Notes under the pieces: model-generated
Databases searched by the model: none
Seen by the model: the letters and a program-made list of their open reading frames with translations, nothing else
What the model was told of the DNA's origin: nothing
Assembly (NCBI GenBank): GCA_034440615.1
Contig: JAOTOM010002330.1
Location: 34,853-98,852 of the forward strand
Length of the DNA stretch: 64,000 nt
Direction: 5' to 3'
Source of the DNA: Ashinkailepas kermadecensis
Lineage: Eukaryota > Arthropoda > Thecostraca > Neolepadidae
Translations under genes and position numbers: made by a program
In this document: positions 22,076-33,490 of the stretch, one piece after another
How the letters are laid out: each line of letters starts with the position of its first letter
Position numbering within the stretch: position 1 is the stretch's first letter

Positions 22076-22866
22076 CAGCCGGGTCCGCCCACGGACCGTC
22101 AGCCGGTCCGCCCACGGACCGTCAGACGTCCGCCCACGGACCGTCAGCCGTCCGCCCACGGACCGCCAGACGTCCGCCCACGGACCGCCAGATGTCCGCC
22201 CACGGACCGTCAGCCGGTCCGCCCACGGACCGTCAGACGTCCGCCCACGGACCGTCAGCCGGTCCGCCCACGGACCGTCAGACGTCCGCCCACGGACCGT
22301 CAGCCGGTCCGCCCACGGACCGTCAGACGTCCGCCCACGGACCGTCAGCCGGGTCCGCCCACGGACCGTCAGCCGGGTCCGCCCACGGACCGTCAGCCGG
22401 TCCGCCCACGGACCGTCAGCCGGTCCGCCCACGGACCGTCAGACGTCCGCCCACGGACCGTCAGCCGGTCCGCCCACGGACCGTCAGACGTCCGCCCACG
22501 GACCGCCAGACGTCCGCCCACGGACCGTCAGCCGGTCCGCCCACGGACCGTCAGACGTCCGCCCACGGACCGTCAGCCGGTCCGCCCACGGACCGTCAGA
22601 CGTCCGCCCACGGACCGCCAGACGTCCGCCCACGGACCGCCAGACGTCCGCCCACGGACCGCCAGATGTCCGTCCACGGACCGTCAGCCGGTCCGCCCAC
22701 GGACCGCCAGACGTCCGCCCACGGACCGTCAGCCGGTCCGCCCACGGACCATCAGACGTCCGCCCACGGACCGTCAGCCGGTCCGCCCACGGACCGTCAG
22801 CCGTCCGCCCACGGACCGTCAGCCGGTCCGCCCACGGACCGTCAGCCGGTCCGCCGGTCGCAGCCT
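22076..22866 (+). repeat. 22/23-bp minisatellite with 45-bp dimers, about 35 copies
   Basis: Type A is GTCAGCCGGTCCGCCCACGG plus ACC (23 bp). Type B has GTCAGACGTCCG (22 bp) and a sub-type has GCCAGACG or GCCAGATG. A and B alternate over much of the array as a 45-bp dimer. Type A units hold a perfect hairpin, GGTCCG-CCCA-CGGACC. The 45-bp dimer is a multiple of three, hence long open frames on both strands (for example 314 aa at 21973-22917). I read them as artefacts. Confidence 0.96.
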
Positions 22867-23204
22867 GCCACCGGCCCATTTGCAAGTGTCGCTCGCGCAC
22901 CCTGCCCGCTCCTGTGACCGCAGCAGTTGTGTGGGAGGTCGCAGCGGGTCGGTCGGCGCCCGCCAGAGCCGTGCAGCGCAGTGCAGCGGCTCCGTGCACT
23001 GTGCACTGTGCAATGTGCACTCGACACTTGGGATGTGGCAGACATGCGGTAGGCGTGTACGCTGCTCCGCTGCTGAGTACGCACTCGCCACTGTAAAGCT
23101 ACCGGCATACGGCGATTGCACTGAATGCTAATGTTTCGTTTGGTCAGATCCGATAGCGTATCGGCGCCATGAGATAACATTGTTTGCGCCAGTGATCGAC
23201 CAGC
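22867..23204. other. CpG-rich spacer
   Basis: Unique DNA with short GTGCA runs (CTCCGTGCACTGTGCACTG near 22998). No gene is supported. Confidence 0.4.
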
Positions 23205-23662
23205 GTCTGCGCTGCTGCTGGCGGTACGCCGTCAGTGGCCGGCAGCTGGCGCCCGCTGCTGCTGGCGGTACTCCGTCAGTGGCCGGCAGCTGGCGCCCGC
23301 TGCTGCTGGCGGTACTCCGTCAGTGGCCGGCAGCTGGCGTCCGCTGCTGCTGGCGGTACGCCGTCAGTGTCCGGCAGCTGGCGTCCGCTGCTGTTAGCGG
23401 TACGCCGTCAGTGGCCGACAGCTGGCGTCCGCTGCTATTAGCGGTACGTCGTCAGTGGCCGGCAGCTGGTGTCCGCTGCTGCTGGCGGTACGCAGTCAGT
23501 GGCCGGCATCTGGCGTCCGCTGCTGTTAGCGGTACGCCGTCAGTGGCCGGCAGCTGGCGTCCGCTGCTGCTGGCGGTACGCAGTCAGTGGCCGGCAGCTG
23601 GCGTCCGCTGCTGTTAGCGGTACGCCGTCAGTGGCCGGCAGCTGGCGTCCGCTGCTGTCAGC
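23205..23662 (+). repeat. 44-bp minisatellite, about 10 copies
   Basis: GTCAGTGGCCGGCAGCTGGC followed by GTCCGCTGCTGCTGGCGGTA and CGCC recurs every 44 bp (GTCAGT at 23231, 23275, 23319). Variants CTGTTAGCGG and CTATTAGCGG mark subtypes in the right two-thirds. The frame changes from unit to unit, so no repeat protein is encoded. Confidence 0.95.
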
Positions 23663-24374
23663 AGCTCACGTCGCAGCTGTGGCGAGCGTTGAGCAGCAGC
23701 AGAAGCCTTGGTTGTCATCATATTCCATCCCGTATATCACCCAATTTGTATTCTCGTTTGAATTTTGTCTCACTAATTTCGACTGCATGTTATACTCCGC
23801 ATTGGAAAGAACGGGCAAAAAGCGAGTGCAGAAGCGTCAATAAACGTTCGGGAGGGGGTAAGTCATTTGCTGGGTGCGTTTCTCCATGCAACATTTATAC
23901 GGTTCGTGGTAACGGATGCCTACATTTTCAACGGATGCCTAAATTTTCAGGTATGAACCTTCAGTTCCGAGGCCCATGCCAGCAGCCTATAATCCCAGCA
24001 CCAAGCAGTCGGCCAGGCGGCGGCCAGTGCTGCCGTGTATTACCGGATCAGATGTCCCCACCGCACATCATTCAATGTTCGTAATGCCAGCTTAACCAAT
24101 TTGCCATGCAGAAATGACTCCTTCACGGTACATGACCATGCAACGCCGATAACCAGCAATTAACTACTGGCTGAAGGTGACGTGTGCCGCTCAATTTAGC
24201 GATCCATAGCAACCGAAACATTGACTGATGGCTACATCGGCGGTAAAGACGTCGACAACATCCAACACCCAGCAAAACGTAAAGCTGCAGATTTTCCCAC
24301 GTACTGCAGTGGTACTGAATGGAGCGCACGTGCCCGGCGTCTACCGCCGCATCACGTCACTTCCAAACACCAGA
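23663..24374. other. Single-copy spacer, no gene seen
   Basis: Mixed composition. Frames at 23587-24084 start within the preceding array and carry no domain. ACGGATGCCTA(C/A)ATTTTCA is duplicated at about 23912-23950. Confidence 0.4.
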
Positions 24375-25085
24375 CAGGCAGTCGGCGACCCATGAGTAAC
24401 ACCAGACAGGCAGCCGGCTACCCATGAGTAACACCAGACAGGCAGCCGGCTACCCATGAGTAACACCAGACAGGCAGCCGGCTACCCATGAGTAACACCA
24501 GACAGGCAGCCGGCGACCCATGAGTAACACCAGACAGGCAGCCGGCTACCCATGAGTAACACCAGACAGGCAGCCGGCTACCCATGAGTAACACCAGACA
24601 GGCAGCCGGCTACCCATGAGTAACACCAGACAGGCAGCCGGCTACCCATGAGTAACACCAGACAGGCAGCCGGCTACCCATGAGCAACACCAGACAGGCA
24701 GCCGGATACCCATGAGCAACACCAGACAGGCAGCCGCTACCTATGAGCAACACCAGACAGGCAGCCGGCGACCCATGAGCAACACCAGACAGGCAGCCGG
24801 CTACCCATGAGCAACACCAGACAGGCAAGAAACAAGACACAAGCCGGCGACCCATGAGCAACACCAGACAGGCAAGAAACAAGACACAAGCCGGCGACCC
24901 ATGAGTAACACCAGACAGGCAAGAAACAAGACACAAGCCGGCGACCCATGAGTAACACCAGACAGGCAGCCGGCTACCCATGAGCAACACCAGACAGGCA
25001 AGAAACAAAGACACAAGCCGGCGACCCATGAGCAACACCAGACAGGCAAGAAACAAGACACAAGCCGGCGACCCATGAGCAATAG
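24375..25085 (+). repeat. Two-length minisatellite: 32-bp and 47-bp units
   Basis: The base unit AGTAACACCAGACAGGCAGC plus CGGCTACCCATG is 32 bp (about 14 copies, 24375-24830). To the right most units carry a 15-base insert (AAGAAACAAGACACA) after ACAGGCA, giving 47 bp. One 32-bp unit recurs among them near 24950-24985. Linked changes (AGCAAC for AGTAAC, GGCGACC for GGCTACC) show subfamilies. - strand frames of 60-186 aa are repeat translations. Confidence 0.95.
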
Positions 25086-25984
25086 GCGAGCCGCATAGAG
25101 AAGGGCCGGCTCGTCCAGTTAGGCAGCAGGTAACGAACACCCACGATGTTGGGCCGCATTTAGTTGCCATTCAGTGCAGCGCCGCCGTCCGGTGTATTTT
25201 GCGAGCGACCCGCCGTAAGTATCTGAAACGCCATTCAGTGTGACGAGCCCGTCATGAGATGACGCTGGGCGAAATCATCGCTGAATGAGGCCGACCGGCA
25301 CGCGGACACTACCGAGCGACTTAAGTTTGATGGACGTCGGCGTGGGCACCACCAATGTGCCATCCATTTAGCACGTCAAGGTGAGGTGCACGGTCCGATC
25401 AGGTAATCCTGCCCATAGGCCCCCGGACAATGGCTGCAGAGGATGGACGGGCGCGCCGTGACACAAACAGCGGATTAGCGGCGCGCCGCTCACGGCAGGT
25501 GGCCGCGCACGGCGACGGGGCGACGGGGCGTGGGCGGCGGACAGGGTGCCGACGACACGGCTGGAGGTCCCGGGCGGGCCGCGGGGGTCCCGACCCCCTG
25601 GTTTGGTTCCCCTGCTGATGTTAATTTGTCGTTTTCCCTATTCAATCTGAAAATATGTTCTGTAAATAAGGACCTGGGTCCTCTGGCTTGGTGAGAAATG
25701 TCCAGCCATGACCAGCCGCCACAGCTGGTCAGGGCAAACCAGCTCATGACACCTGGTCAGTGGCGACGTGTCGTGCCGCGTCCGTGGCTGCCCACGGCGC
25801 CGCTGACCGGCCCCGACCCTGTGACCGTCGAGGCATCGAGGGTTGGCCCGCGGCCGACGGGTCCCTCGGCGCCGGCGGGGGTCCGTCGACTCTGGTGTCT
25901 CGTGTGGAGCCATGCAATGCCGTCCAACCGCTTCACGCCTCGTAAGAACCGGTCCGCAGGCGGTGGAGCGACGCCACACAAGTG
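25086..25984. other. CpG-rich island, possible regulatory DNA
   Basis: CpG-dense unique sequence (especially 25420-25610 and 25750-25900). Overlapping frames on both strands have no domains. Could be a CpG-rich promoter or enhancer; no start site can be picked. Confidence 0.35.
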
Positions 25985-26160
25985 AGACAATAGTGACGCG
26001 CCGCACACACACGCGGCGATAGTGACGCAAGACACACGGGCGGTAACGGTGCCGCGCAACACACGAGTGACGATACCGACACACGACACACTGGTGGCAG
26101 TAATGACGCACCACACGCCCGGTTGCCATGACGACAGACACACAAGTGACAACTGTTAGC
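25985..26160 (+). repeat. Old, decayed tandem repeat of about 30 bp
   Basis: GTGACG and CACAC words recur at about 25-35 bp spacing (AGTGACGCGCCGCACAC, AGTGACGCAAGACACAC, GAGTGACGATACCGACACAC). Unit borders are unclear. Confidence 0.55.
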
Positions 26161-27591
26161 AATGACAGAACATGACAAGATAATCTCAACCTGTCGCATT
26201 GGCACACGTCACAGCCGATGACGACACACCCTAAATTACCGGCACCTACAGTACCCTCGCATACACAATGTTGACCGTGCCATAGCCAAGTATCACAAAT
26301 ATGATCATCGCAGGAACGGCGTTATGCACAAATGTCCGAGGTTTGCTTTGAGGGTAGCTTATGATTACGCGTCACAGTGCAAACATTGGTCCATGTTCGT
26401 TACCCAGGTACACGGCCATTGAGTCATAGAGATGCCAAACCGTGTAAACCACACATGCTCAAAGGCATGCGATGCGCATGCCTTCATGCCTTGTTTGTAC
26501 AGAAAACCTTTCCGAAGCCGATCCAGCACAATAGCGTCGCCGGACATCACACACAGATCTTCGGTTGATGATGTGGGAATTACAGACATGCAGATCACTT
26601 CTGCACGTGCTAGTGCGCTTACGCCTTCCCGCTCTCAAACACTGAGGAAATCTCCAGGAAAGAAGTGTTTGCTGAGAGTCTAAAATATATCAGAGTATAG
26701 CATGCTATGAAAACAAGCAAGATTATTTGCACATGCAAGAAAGGTTAGAGAAGCATCCATGGCATTTTACTATGTTATCATAGAACAGATGTCAAATTTT
26801 GATGTAGAGCTATAAAGCGAAATGTTAGTCACTTGAAGTCATCATCAAGCGAATACCATGGGCCGCGCCAAGGCGGGGGACGGGGGACGCGTCTCGCCAA
26901 ATTTCATGACATTTAGCATCACGCCTATGGCGTAGCATGGAACGATAGCACCCCTCCCTCAATTCCCATATCGACAACCTGAGGAAATGCCAATGGCCAG
27001 GACGATATCTAAAATGCATATGCACGGTGTTGGACTGAAGTTGACCCGTGAGCATGCGCCAGTTAATCCGGTAATGCAGCATAAAACGTTGATATAATCT
27101 TGACTTGAACGAAAGTTTTCGAATATTGATTCAAGTGTAAAATTTCTGCCACGTCTATAACACTGTTGGTGAAGTTTCCTTGCTGAATCGCAGAGCGTAT
27201 TTTTGGCTTTCGTGAAAATGTTTGGCCTGACCTACCACGGTAATCATCACCCAACACGCCAAAATGGTATGCCCATCAAGTACACAACACTTAGGGACAT
27301 CGATTGGCAGATTAATTATACCGAAGGCTTAATTGGTTACCGAGATAAATCTGGAAGCGGGGTTAGCGCCTCTTAGTAAATAGCTTGAGCAAAGACCCAA
27401 CTAAAGTCTGGGCTTAGGTAGTAGGCAGGTAATGGATACCCACCGGCTTGGTGACGAAGTTCACGAAGCGAAACTGGAGTACGGTGTTGTAAATCTGATT
27501 AGTTTGAGAACAAACTTTGTCGCGACATGCCCCTGCTCAACTGGCAACACAGGTAAGCACCAGTGTGCCGACGACAGCACGAAGACGTGAG
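26161..27591. other. AT-rich single-copy DNA, no gene seen
   Basis: No domain-bearing frame and no RNA gene seen. GATTCT is repeated three times just beyond, at 27592-27611. Confidence 0.4.
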
Positions 27592-27661
27592 GATTCTGAT
27601 TCTGATTCTGATGATCATATGATTATACCGCACCACTACCAGTTCCCGTGAAACGGTGATC

Positions 27662-27900
<239 letters not shown>

Positions 27901-28840
27901 ATGCGCCATTTGTTTGTTCTATGTTGCGATGGTGAAGCAGGTCTCTGGTTTCGTTCACACGCCAGGAAGCGGCTGGCTTCAGATGTCGGTCACTCAACAG
28001 AACGTGCTGACTCGCCAGGAAGGTTTTCATGGGAGGCCAGGAGGGTCATAGGTGAGTGGTGGCCCTCGAGGACTACATGCATCCTGTGCTGGAAGGTCAC
28101 CAATAACTCCGGAGGACACTGATGACCTCAGGAGGACGTTGGAACTGTGGAGGACACGTATAAGGCGTCATTGGAGGCGCTGGACGAGCGAGGGCAGCAT
28201 GGTGCTCCTCTGCTGCGGGCACGTGACTGTGCGCCATACCGCCACAGGAGATATGTCAACCAACCGCAACTGGTTTTCTTGGCTACCCGCATACATCCAC
28301 CTTATTGCGTCCAGTTTTATCGGAAATGGAGAAATTTCGAAAAGAAGTAAAACCTGTTTCGACAATTCGGTGCATTGCACTCAACTCTGTGATGCGTGCT
28401 CGCTATTTGGCAGATGAGCCCAATTCCAACGATAGTGTCTCCAATTTCGACACATGTACATTGAAGGTAAAAACAAAACAATCCGCTCCACACGAAATTA
28501 GCTGCCATGTTGCCGATTTTGGCTAATCTACCGAGTATGGTGTACGTATCTCAAACCTAAGTACACTAAGCTGAATTGTCGAATTCACAAAGGTGTCAGC
28601 TGTGTGGAGGCCTTGCTTGTCTCAGTCTTCCGGCTCAGTTCATGCTGCACACAGCCACTCAGCGCAGCACCCTCTATCAGACTGACACCAGACATGCAGT
28701 CGCTCGGCCTTGAGGGACGTAGGTCGCGTGTCATGACGACATGGCCACGTGATGGGCGGCTGGCTGCCTGGCCGGTGCCGGTATAGTACCGCCATAAAAT
28801 GTGTTGTTTAGAAGAAAACATGTGTATTTGAAAGGGTATA
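27901..28840. other. Single-copy DNA between two hairpin repeats
   Basis: Contains worn GGAGGAC words at 28060-28165. Frames of 60-121 aa show no domain. It could be the interior of one element bounded by the two hairpin repeats, but those are in the same orientation. Confidence 0.35.
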
Positions 28841-28985
28841 CCGTGGTGAAAACATTGAAAATAAAGACTGAGTTATGCTTCACCACCGCAACAAAATAAT
28901 GATGTACTTTTTGTGATTTATTTCGATTCTTTTTCAGCACGCATAGACAAACTATGCGTGGTCGAACAGAATTGAGTTAAATCAC
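28841..28985 (+). repeat. Hairpin repeat, copy 2
   Basis: The second copy of the 27781-27900 repeat, same strand. It has its own perfect hairpin CACGCATAG-ACAAA-CTATGCGTG (28938-28960). Upstream, GTGGTGAA (28843-28850) pairs with TTCACCAC (28879-28886), so the TCACCAC motif occurs again as an inverted pair. Confidence 0.65.
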
Positions 28986-29936
28986 AGGAAAAGTAAGTCA
29001 TTGATCTTTTAGGATGGTGACACAGGTCTCAGATCTAATTCCGAGTGAAAGAATTAGGAGTTGAAACGCTGTTACAAAAGCGAAAGTTATAAAGGTTTGA
29101 AAAGTGTGACAGTCGGACCCGGCTGAGACTTCGGATTGGGTCGGGTCGCTCAGATGAACTTTTGTCTCATATCCACGAGAGCATACACACCGTCGCTCGT
29201 AAAAACTTGCGAAGACACTAACAACCCAGGAGAACATGATAGTTAGGCGACACTGAAGCCGGACCGGGACTCTTGCTCGGTATGACACCAAGAGACTCTG
29301 AACACACTAGTGGCATTCAAATATTGGTAACTCAGAGGACTTTGCCACTCCCATGTATATAGTTCAGCTTTGTGGGCGTGTTTGACTGAAAAATGTGTCC
29401 AAAGCAGCTGCGAGACTTGGAGAGATGTCCGGCACGCGAGTGACTCGACAGGGTCCTCGTGAATCAGAGGAGCTCACCTGACCCTGGATGCCAATTGGTT
29501 GGCTGGGCCGAGAATGACGCCGACAGAACCCAGACAGCAGCCGACGTTGGCTCGAGCAATCACAATCGGCCAGAAATGCCGCCGGAAATGCCGACCTGTC
29601 CCGGTCCGGACCCGGCTGACTCCGACACTGGCGTGGTGCCGGCGAACGCGTCTCACACTCCGACCACAGTCTGCAAACATTCTCGGCCGCCTCACCAGTC
29701 TCGTCTCGCGGCTCGCCGACCCCGCGTGTCCGTGCCGGTGTCTTCCGTCCAGCACCACGACTGGCCAAACACTCGGCCACTCGTCAGCCGCGCGGAAATG
29801 CAGCGCTCAGCTGTCGGCCGGCATCGCGCCAATTGATGTTGATTTGTGGAGAACGCTGCACGTCAGGACGAGCCCGTCCCGCCCCGCCCCGCCCCTCCAT
29901 GACTGCTCGCGTCGCGATCATCACGCGGTCGGCACC
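28986..29936. other. Single-copy DNA becoming CpG-rich
   Basis: AT-rich to 29380, then CpG-rich with frames on both strands (29364-30098) that have no recognisable domain and overlap each other. No gene is supported. Confidence 0.4.
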
Positions 29937-30450
29937 AGCGGTGGTGACGGGCTGGAGGACGGAGGCGGTGACGAGTTGGGGGATGGCGGCGGTGACGGGC
30001 TGGGGGATGGCGGCGGTGACGAGCTGAGCTGGGGACGGGGCGGTGACGAGCTGGGGGACGGCGGCGGTGACGGGCGGGGGTGGGGATGGCGGCGGTGACG
30101 AGCTGGGGGATGGCGGCGGTGACGGGCTGGGGGACGGCGGCGGTGACGGGCTGGGGGATGGCGGCGGTGACGGGCTGGGGGACGGCGGCGGTGACGGGCT
30201 GGGGGACGGCGGCGGTGACGGGCTGGGGGATGGCGGCGGTGACGGGCTGGGGGACGGCGGCGGTGACGGGCTGGGGGACGGCGGCGGTGACGGGCTGGGG
30301 GACGGCAGCGGTGACGGGCTGGGGGACGGCAGCGGTGACGAGCTGGGGAACGGCAGCGGTGACGGGCTGGGGGACGGCAGCGGTGACGAGCTGGGGGAGG
30401 GGGAGGGGGGGGGGGGGGGCTGGGGGACGGCAGCGGTGACGAGCTGGGGA
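29937..30450 (+). repeat. 24-bp G-rich minisatellite, about 21 copies
   Basis: The unit GGGCTGGGGGACGGCGGCGG plus TGAC alternates with GGGATGG and GAGCTGG variants. The right quarter shifts to GGCAGCGG. Each unit has at least two runs of three or more G, and a G-tract at 30393-30419 includes a 16-G run. Strong G-quadruplex potential on +. The 24-bp length keeps frames open on both strands, so long frames here are artefacts. Confidence 0.96.
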
Positions 30451-31030
30451 ACGGCGGCGCGTGCCGGAGGTGTCGCGGCGCGGTCGGCCGATCAAAGCCA
30501 CATGGCGGCGACAGCTCGGCGAGCTGTGGACCGCCGGCGGTGTTTATGGCTCTTGGCGTATTGGCCAGCGGCCGTAATGGGTTCCGAGTGCGAACGACGG
30601 CTCGCAAGTGACGAGCGACACCGGCCGCTGCACGCCGGTCGAGCCGGCGCGCCTCGGCCGCCCGGTCGAGCCGCCGCGCCTCGGCTGCCCGGTCGACGTT
30701 TTTGCGCGTCCCGGGGCGACTTGAAAGCCGCGTTTCTGTGTACGGAGCTCTTTCAGCGCGGTGCGCACGTCTGTTTATTGACTGTGGACGACGAATACAT
30801 ATGGCGAGACCGACAGACAGACGGTCCGAGCAACACAAACGCTCCGGGCTGTCGGCCCACATGCGGCCAAGTTTGAGTTACAAAGACATCTCGACGACGA
30901 CGCTCTCTGCCGGCTATAAATATTTGAGCCTGTGCCGGGCGTGCCACCGGTCGACGCCAGGTTGGATTTCGGGCTGCCGATGGCTCACCGACACCGCTCG
31001 ACTGACCGGAGCCCGCACGAGGGCATAAGC
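30451..31030. other. CpG-rich island
   Basis: CpG-dense unique sequence after the G-rich array. CGCCTCGGC-type words at 30650-30690 are duplicated. Includes the TATA-like site listed next. No coding exon is supported. Confidence 0.4.
30915..30950 (+). promoter_or_regulatory. Candidate TATA core promoter
   Basis: TATAAATA at 30915-30922 sits in otherwise CpG-rich DNA (CTGCCGGC before, GTGCCGGGCGTGCC after). A start site would fall near 30945-30950. No downstream exon can be identified, so this is a weak candidate. Confidence 0.2.
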
Positions 31031-32858
31031 ATCAGCACCAGCACCGCATCATTGTCGGCAGCCAGCCAGGTCCCGCTCCTCATTCCGTGCTGCTGATTTG
31101 TCGTATATCCACACACGACTGACATGACTGTCGATGTTCGGCATGACCAACGACAACCATCCGTTCCGTATGAGGAATGCGGCAAGGGCAAGTCCAGGAA
31201 TTTCCATGAGTAGGGCGAACATTTCTTCGGTGCCTTTTCGCCTTTTGCCTTTTCGTCACAAAGGGACGCATTTTCCTTTTCCTCATTGTTTGGCCGAATA
31301 CCCTGTTGAACGGGGGATGCAGGAGTATACTGGAGCCTTCCCGAAGGGGCGCCTTTTCCGGCAAGAGGGGCGCCCCCTTTATATGGGGAGGCACATTTCT
31401 CTAGTTCCTGTATCCGTCTCTAGCATTCGGCTACTGCCATGATATTTCTTGAAAACCTTTCGAAGGTGAGGCACAAATTGAAATGTACATGGATAGTCGT
31501 TTTTTTCGTTCGCAACAGCGGCATGACACGTCTGTGGCTGAGGGGGCGAAGAGGTCGCCGCCACCTCGAGCGGCTGCTTTGGACAACAGGGTTTCCTGTT
31601 AATTAGTTATTTGTGCTTCAGGGCGCATCGACTACATTGGTCATGTAACGCCCATCCGGCTTTCCTGACGACGTCCACGAAGCACAAGAGGCGAAAGGGA
31701 CCGCCAATATTGATTCTAGAAAGAAAAGATCCACGAGGCGATAAAAACGCCGTGGTCGCGGGAGCGCAAAGCGAGGAACGTCCTACGACTAACCTGCGCC
31801 ACTCGGAAGGCGACAAAGAACACCACAGCTTCGACGGACAAGCTGCGATCGCTTGATCGTATGCGACGACGGCGCCATTGTTCTGGCCGCGGCGCACTCG
31901 CCGAAACACGCCGGGCGAAACGCAGTCGCACGGTCATGCAAATGAGCCGGATGTTGAAGGATGTCGGCGGGATCGGGTCGGACCACCCAGCGCGGGACCT
32001 GTCGGCCGCCTTCTCGGTGGTGAGAGGCATCGGACGTGGTAGGACGCGCGCTCTCTCTCTCTCCTCATCGCATATCCAGCAGGTCGTACGGTTCATAGCC
32101 GTCTGCTACAGAGGTCGCAGACGCCCCTCTCTGCGGTGACAGGATTTTTCCAGGACGTCTGTGGCGTCTTTTGTTCGAAGGGACTCTCTTTTGATACCTC
32201 AGCTAAGTGTCGCATACCTCCCCTCACAGTGTTTCCAGAGATCGCTAGGTAGCTTTGACGCATTCTGGAAGGTCCAGAGACTTCCCCGACGCAGCCAAAT
32301 GCTACCAAGGCCCTCCTAACACGTCGTTTCGAGTGGCAGTGGTGGTATCAAAAGAAGAGAGTGTCTAAGGGTGCTTTAACAAATGCATTGGAAGCGGAAG
32401 AATTGCTAACCTCTTCATTCCGTTTCACAATATTTCGGTGATGAAAAGCGTCACTTCATCACGTGTTTGGCTACTTACAGACCTAATTCCAAACACCAGA
32501 AACATCATTCTACGCTTAAAATTGAAAATCTTCCAGCCCATTCATAGACGGTTGCTGAAACGCCATAACCAAATACTGAAGGGCTCTCAAAGCCCCTCAA
32601 AAGCGGTGGGAAACTCCTAACTATGTACCGACAGGCACAGGCACTGGTCATGTGTCAGGAGCTGGCTCTCCAGGCCGGTGATCTGAGGAGACGGCCATTG
32701 GCGAGCGTGTTGGTCCGGAGTCGACTCTGCGCTCCCATTGGTGAGTGCGGCTAACACGCCACCGCAAATTGCAGGGCCGCGCCATTTTTCCTCGCCGCAC
32801 ACCGCGCTGCACTTATCGTGCATGACTGTGTCGAAACCGCGCACCTGCACGGCCCAGC
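31031..32858. other. Single-copy DNA, no gene seen
   Basis: Includes a pyrimidine-rich stretch with repeated CCTTTT words (31230-31285), an imperfect GGGGCGCC/GGCGCCCC hairpin near 31346-31378, and copy B of the dispersed hairpin element (31607-31653). Frames of 60-126 aa have no domains. Confidence 0.4.
31607..31653 (+). repeat. Dispersed hairpin element, copy B
   Basis: TTATTTGTGCTTCAGGGCGC, ATCGACTACATTGGTCAT and GTAACGCCC align with copy A read on -. GGGCG (31621-31625) and CGCCC (31649-31653) again close a hairpin of 33 nt. Confidence 0.65.
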
Positions 32859-33490
32859 ACGCCTGTAGCACGCCTGTCGACACTGTACCGGTCCGGGGGA
32901 CACTCGCGCGCCTGCCGATACTGTACCGGTCCGGGGATATTCGCGCGCCTGTCGACACTGTACCGGTCCGGGGGATACTCGCGCGCCTGTCGACCCTGGT
33001 CCGAAGGCCACTCACACGCCTGTCGATACTGTACCGGTCCGGGGGACACTCGCGCGCCTGTCGACACTGTACCAGTCCGGGGGACACTCGCGCGCCTGTC
33101 GACACTGACCTGGTCCAAGGGCCACTCGCACGCCTGTCGACACTGCACCAGTCCGGGGGACACTCGCGCGCCTGTCGACACTGACCTGGTCCAAGGGCCA
33201 CTCGCACGCCTGTCGATACTGTACCGGTCCGGGGGACACTCGCGCGCCTGTCGACACTGTACTGGTCCGGGGGACACTCGCGCGCCTGTCGTCACTGTAC
33301 CGGTCCAGAGATACTCGTACGCCTGTCGACACTGTACCGGTCCGGGGGATACTCGCACGCCTGCCGACACTGTACCAGTCCAGGGGATACTCGCGCGCCT
33401 GTCGACACACTACCGGTCCGGGGAGGGGGTGGAACATTCGCGCGCCTGTTGACACTGCACCGGTCCGGGGGGATATTCGCGCGCCGGTGA
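32859..33490 (+). repeat. 36-bp minisatellite, about 17 copies
   Basis: The unit is CGCGCCTGTCGACACTGTAC plus CGGTCCGGGGGACACT. GACCTGGTCCAAGGGCCACT replaces part of it in regularly spaced copies (near 33108 and 33184). Units vary by one or two bases in length. SalI-like GTCGAC occurs in most units. Frames on both strands are repeat translations. Confidence 0.95.
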
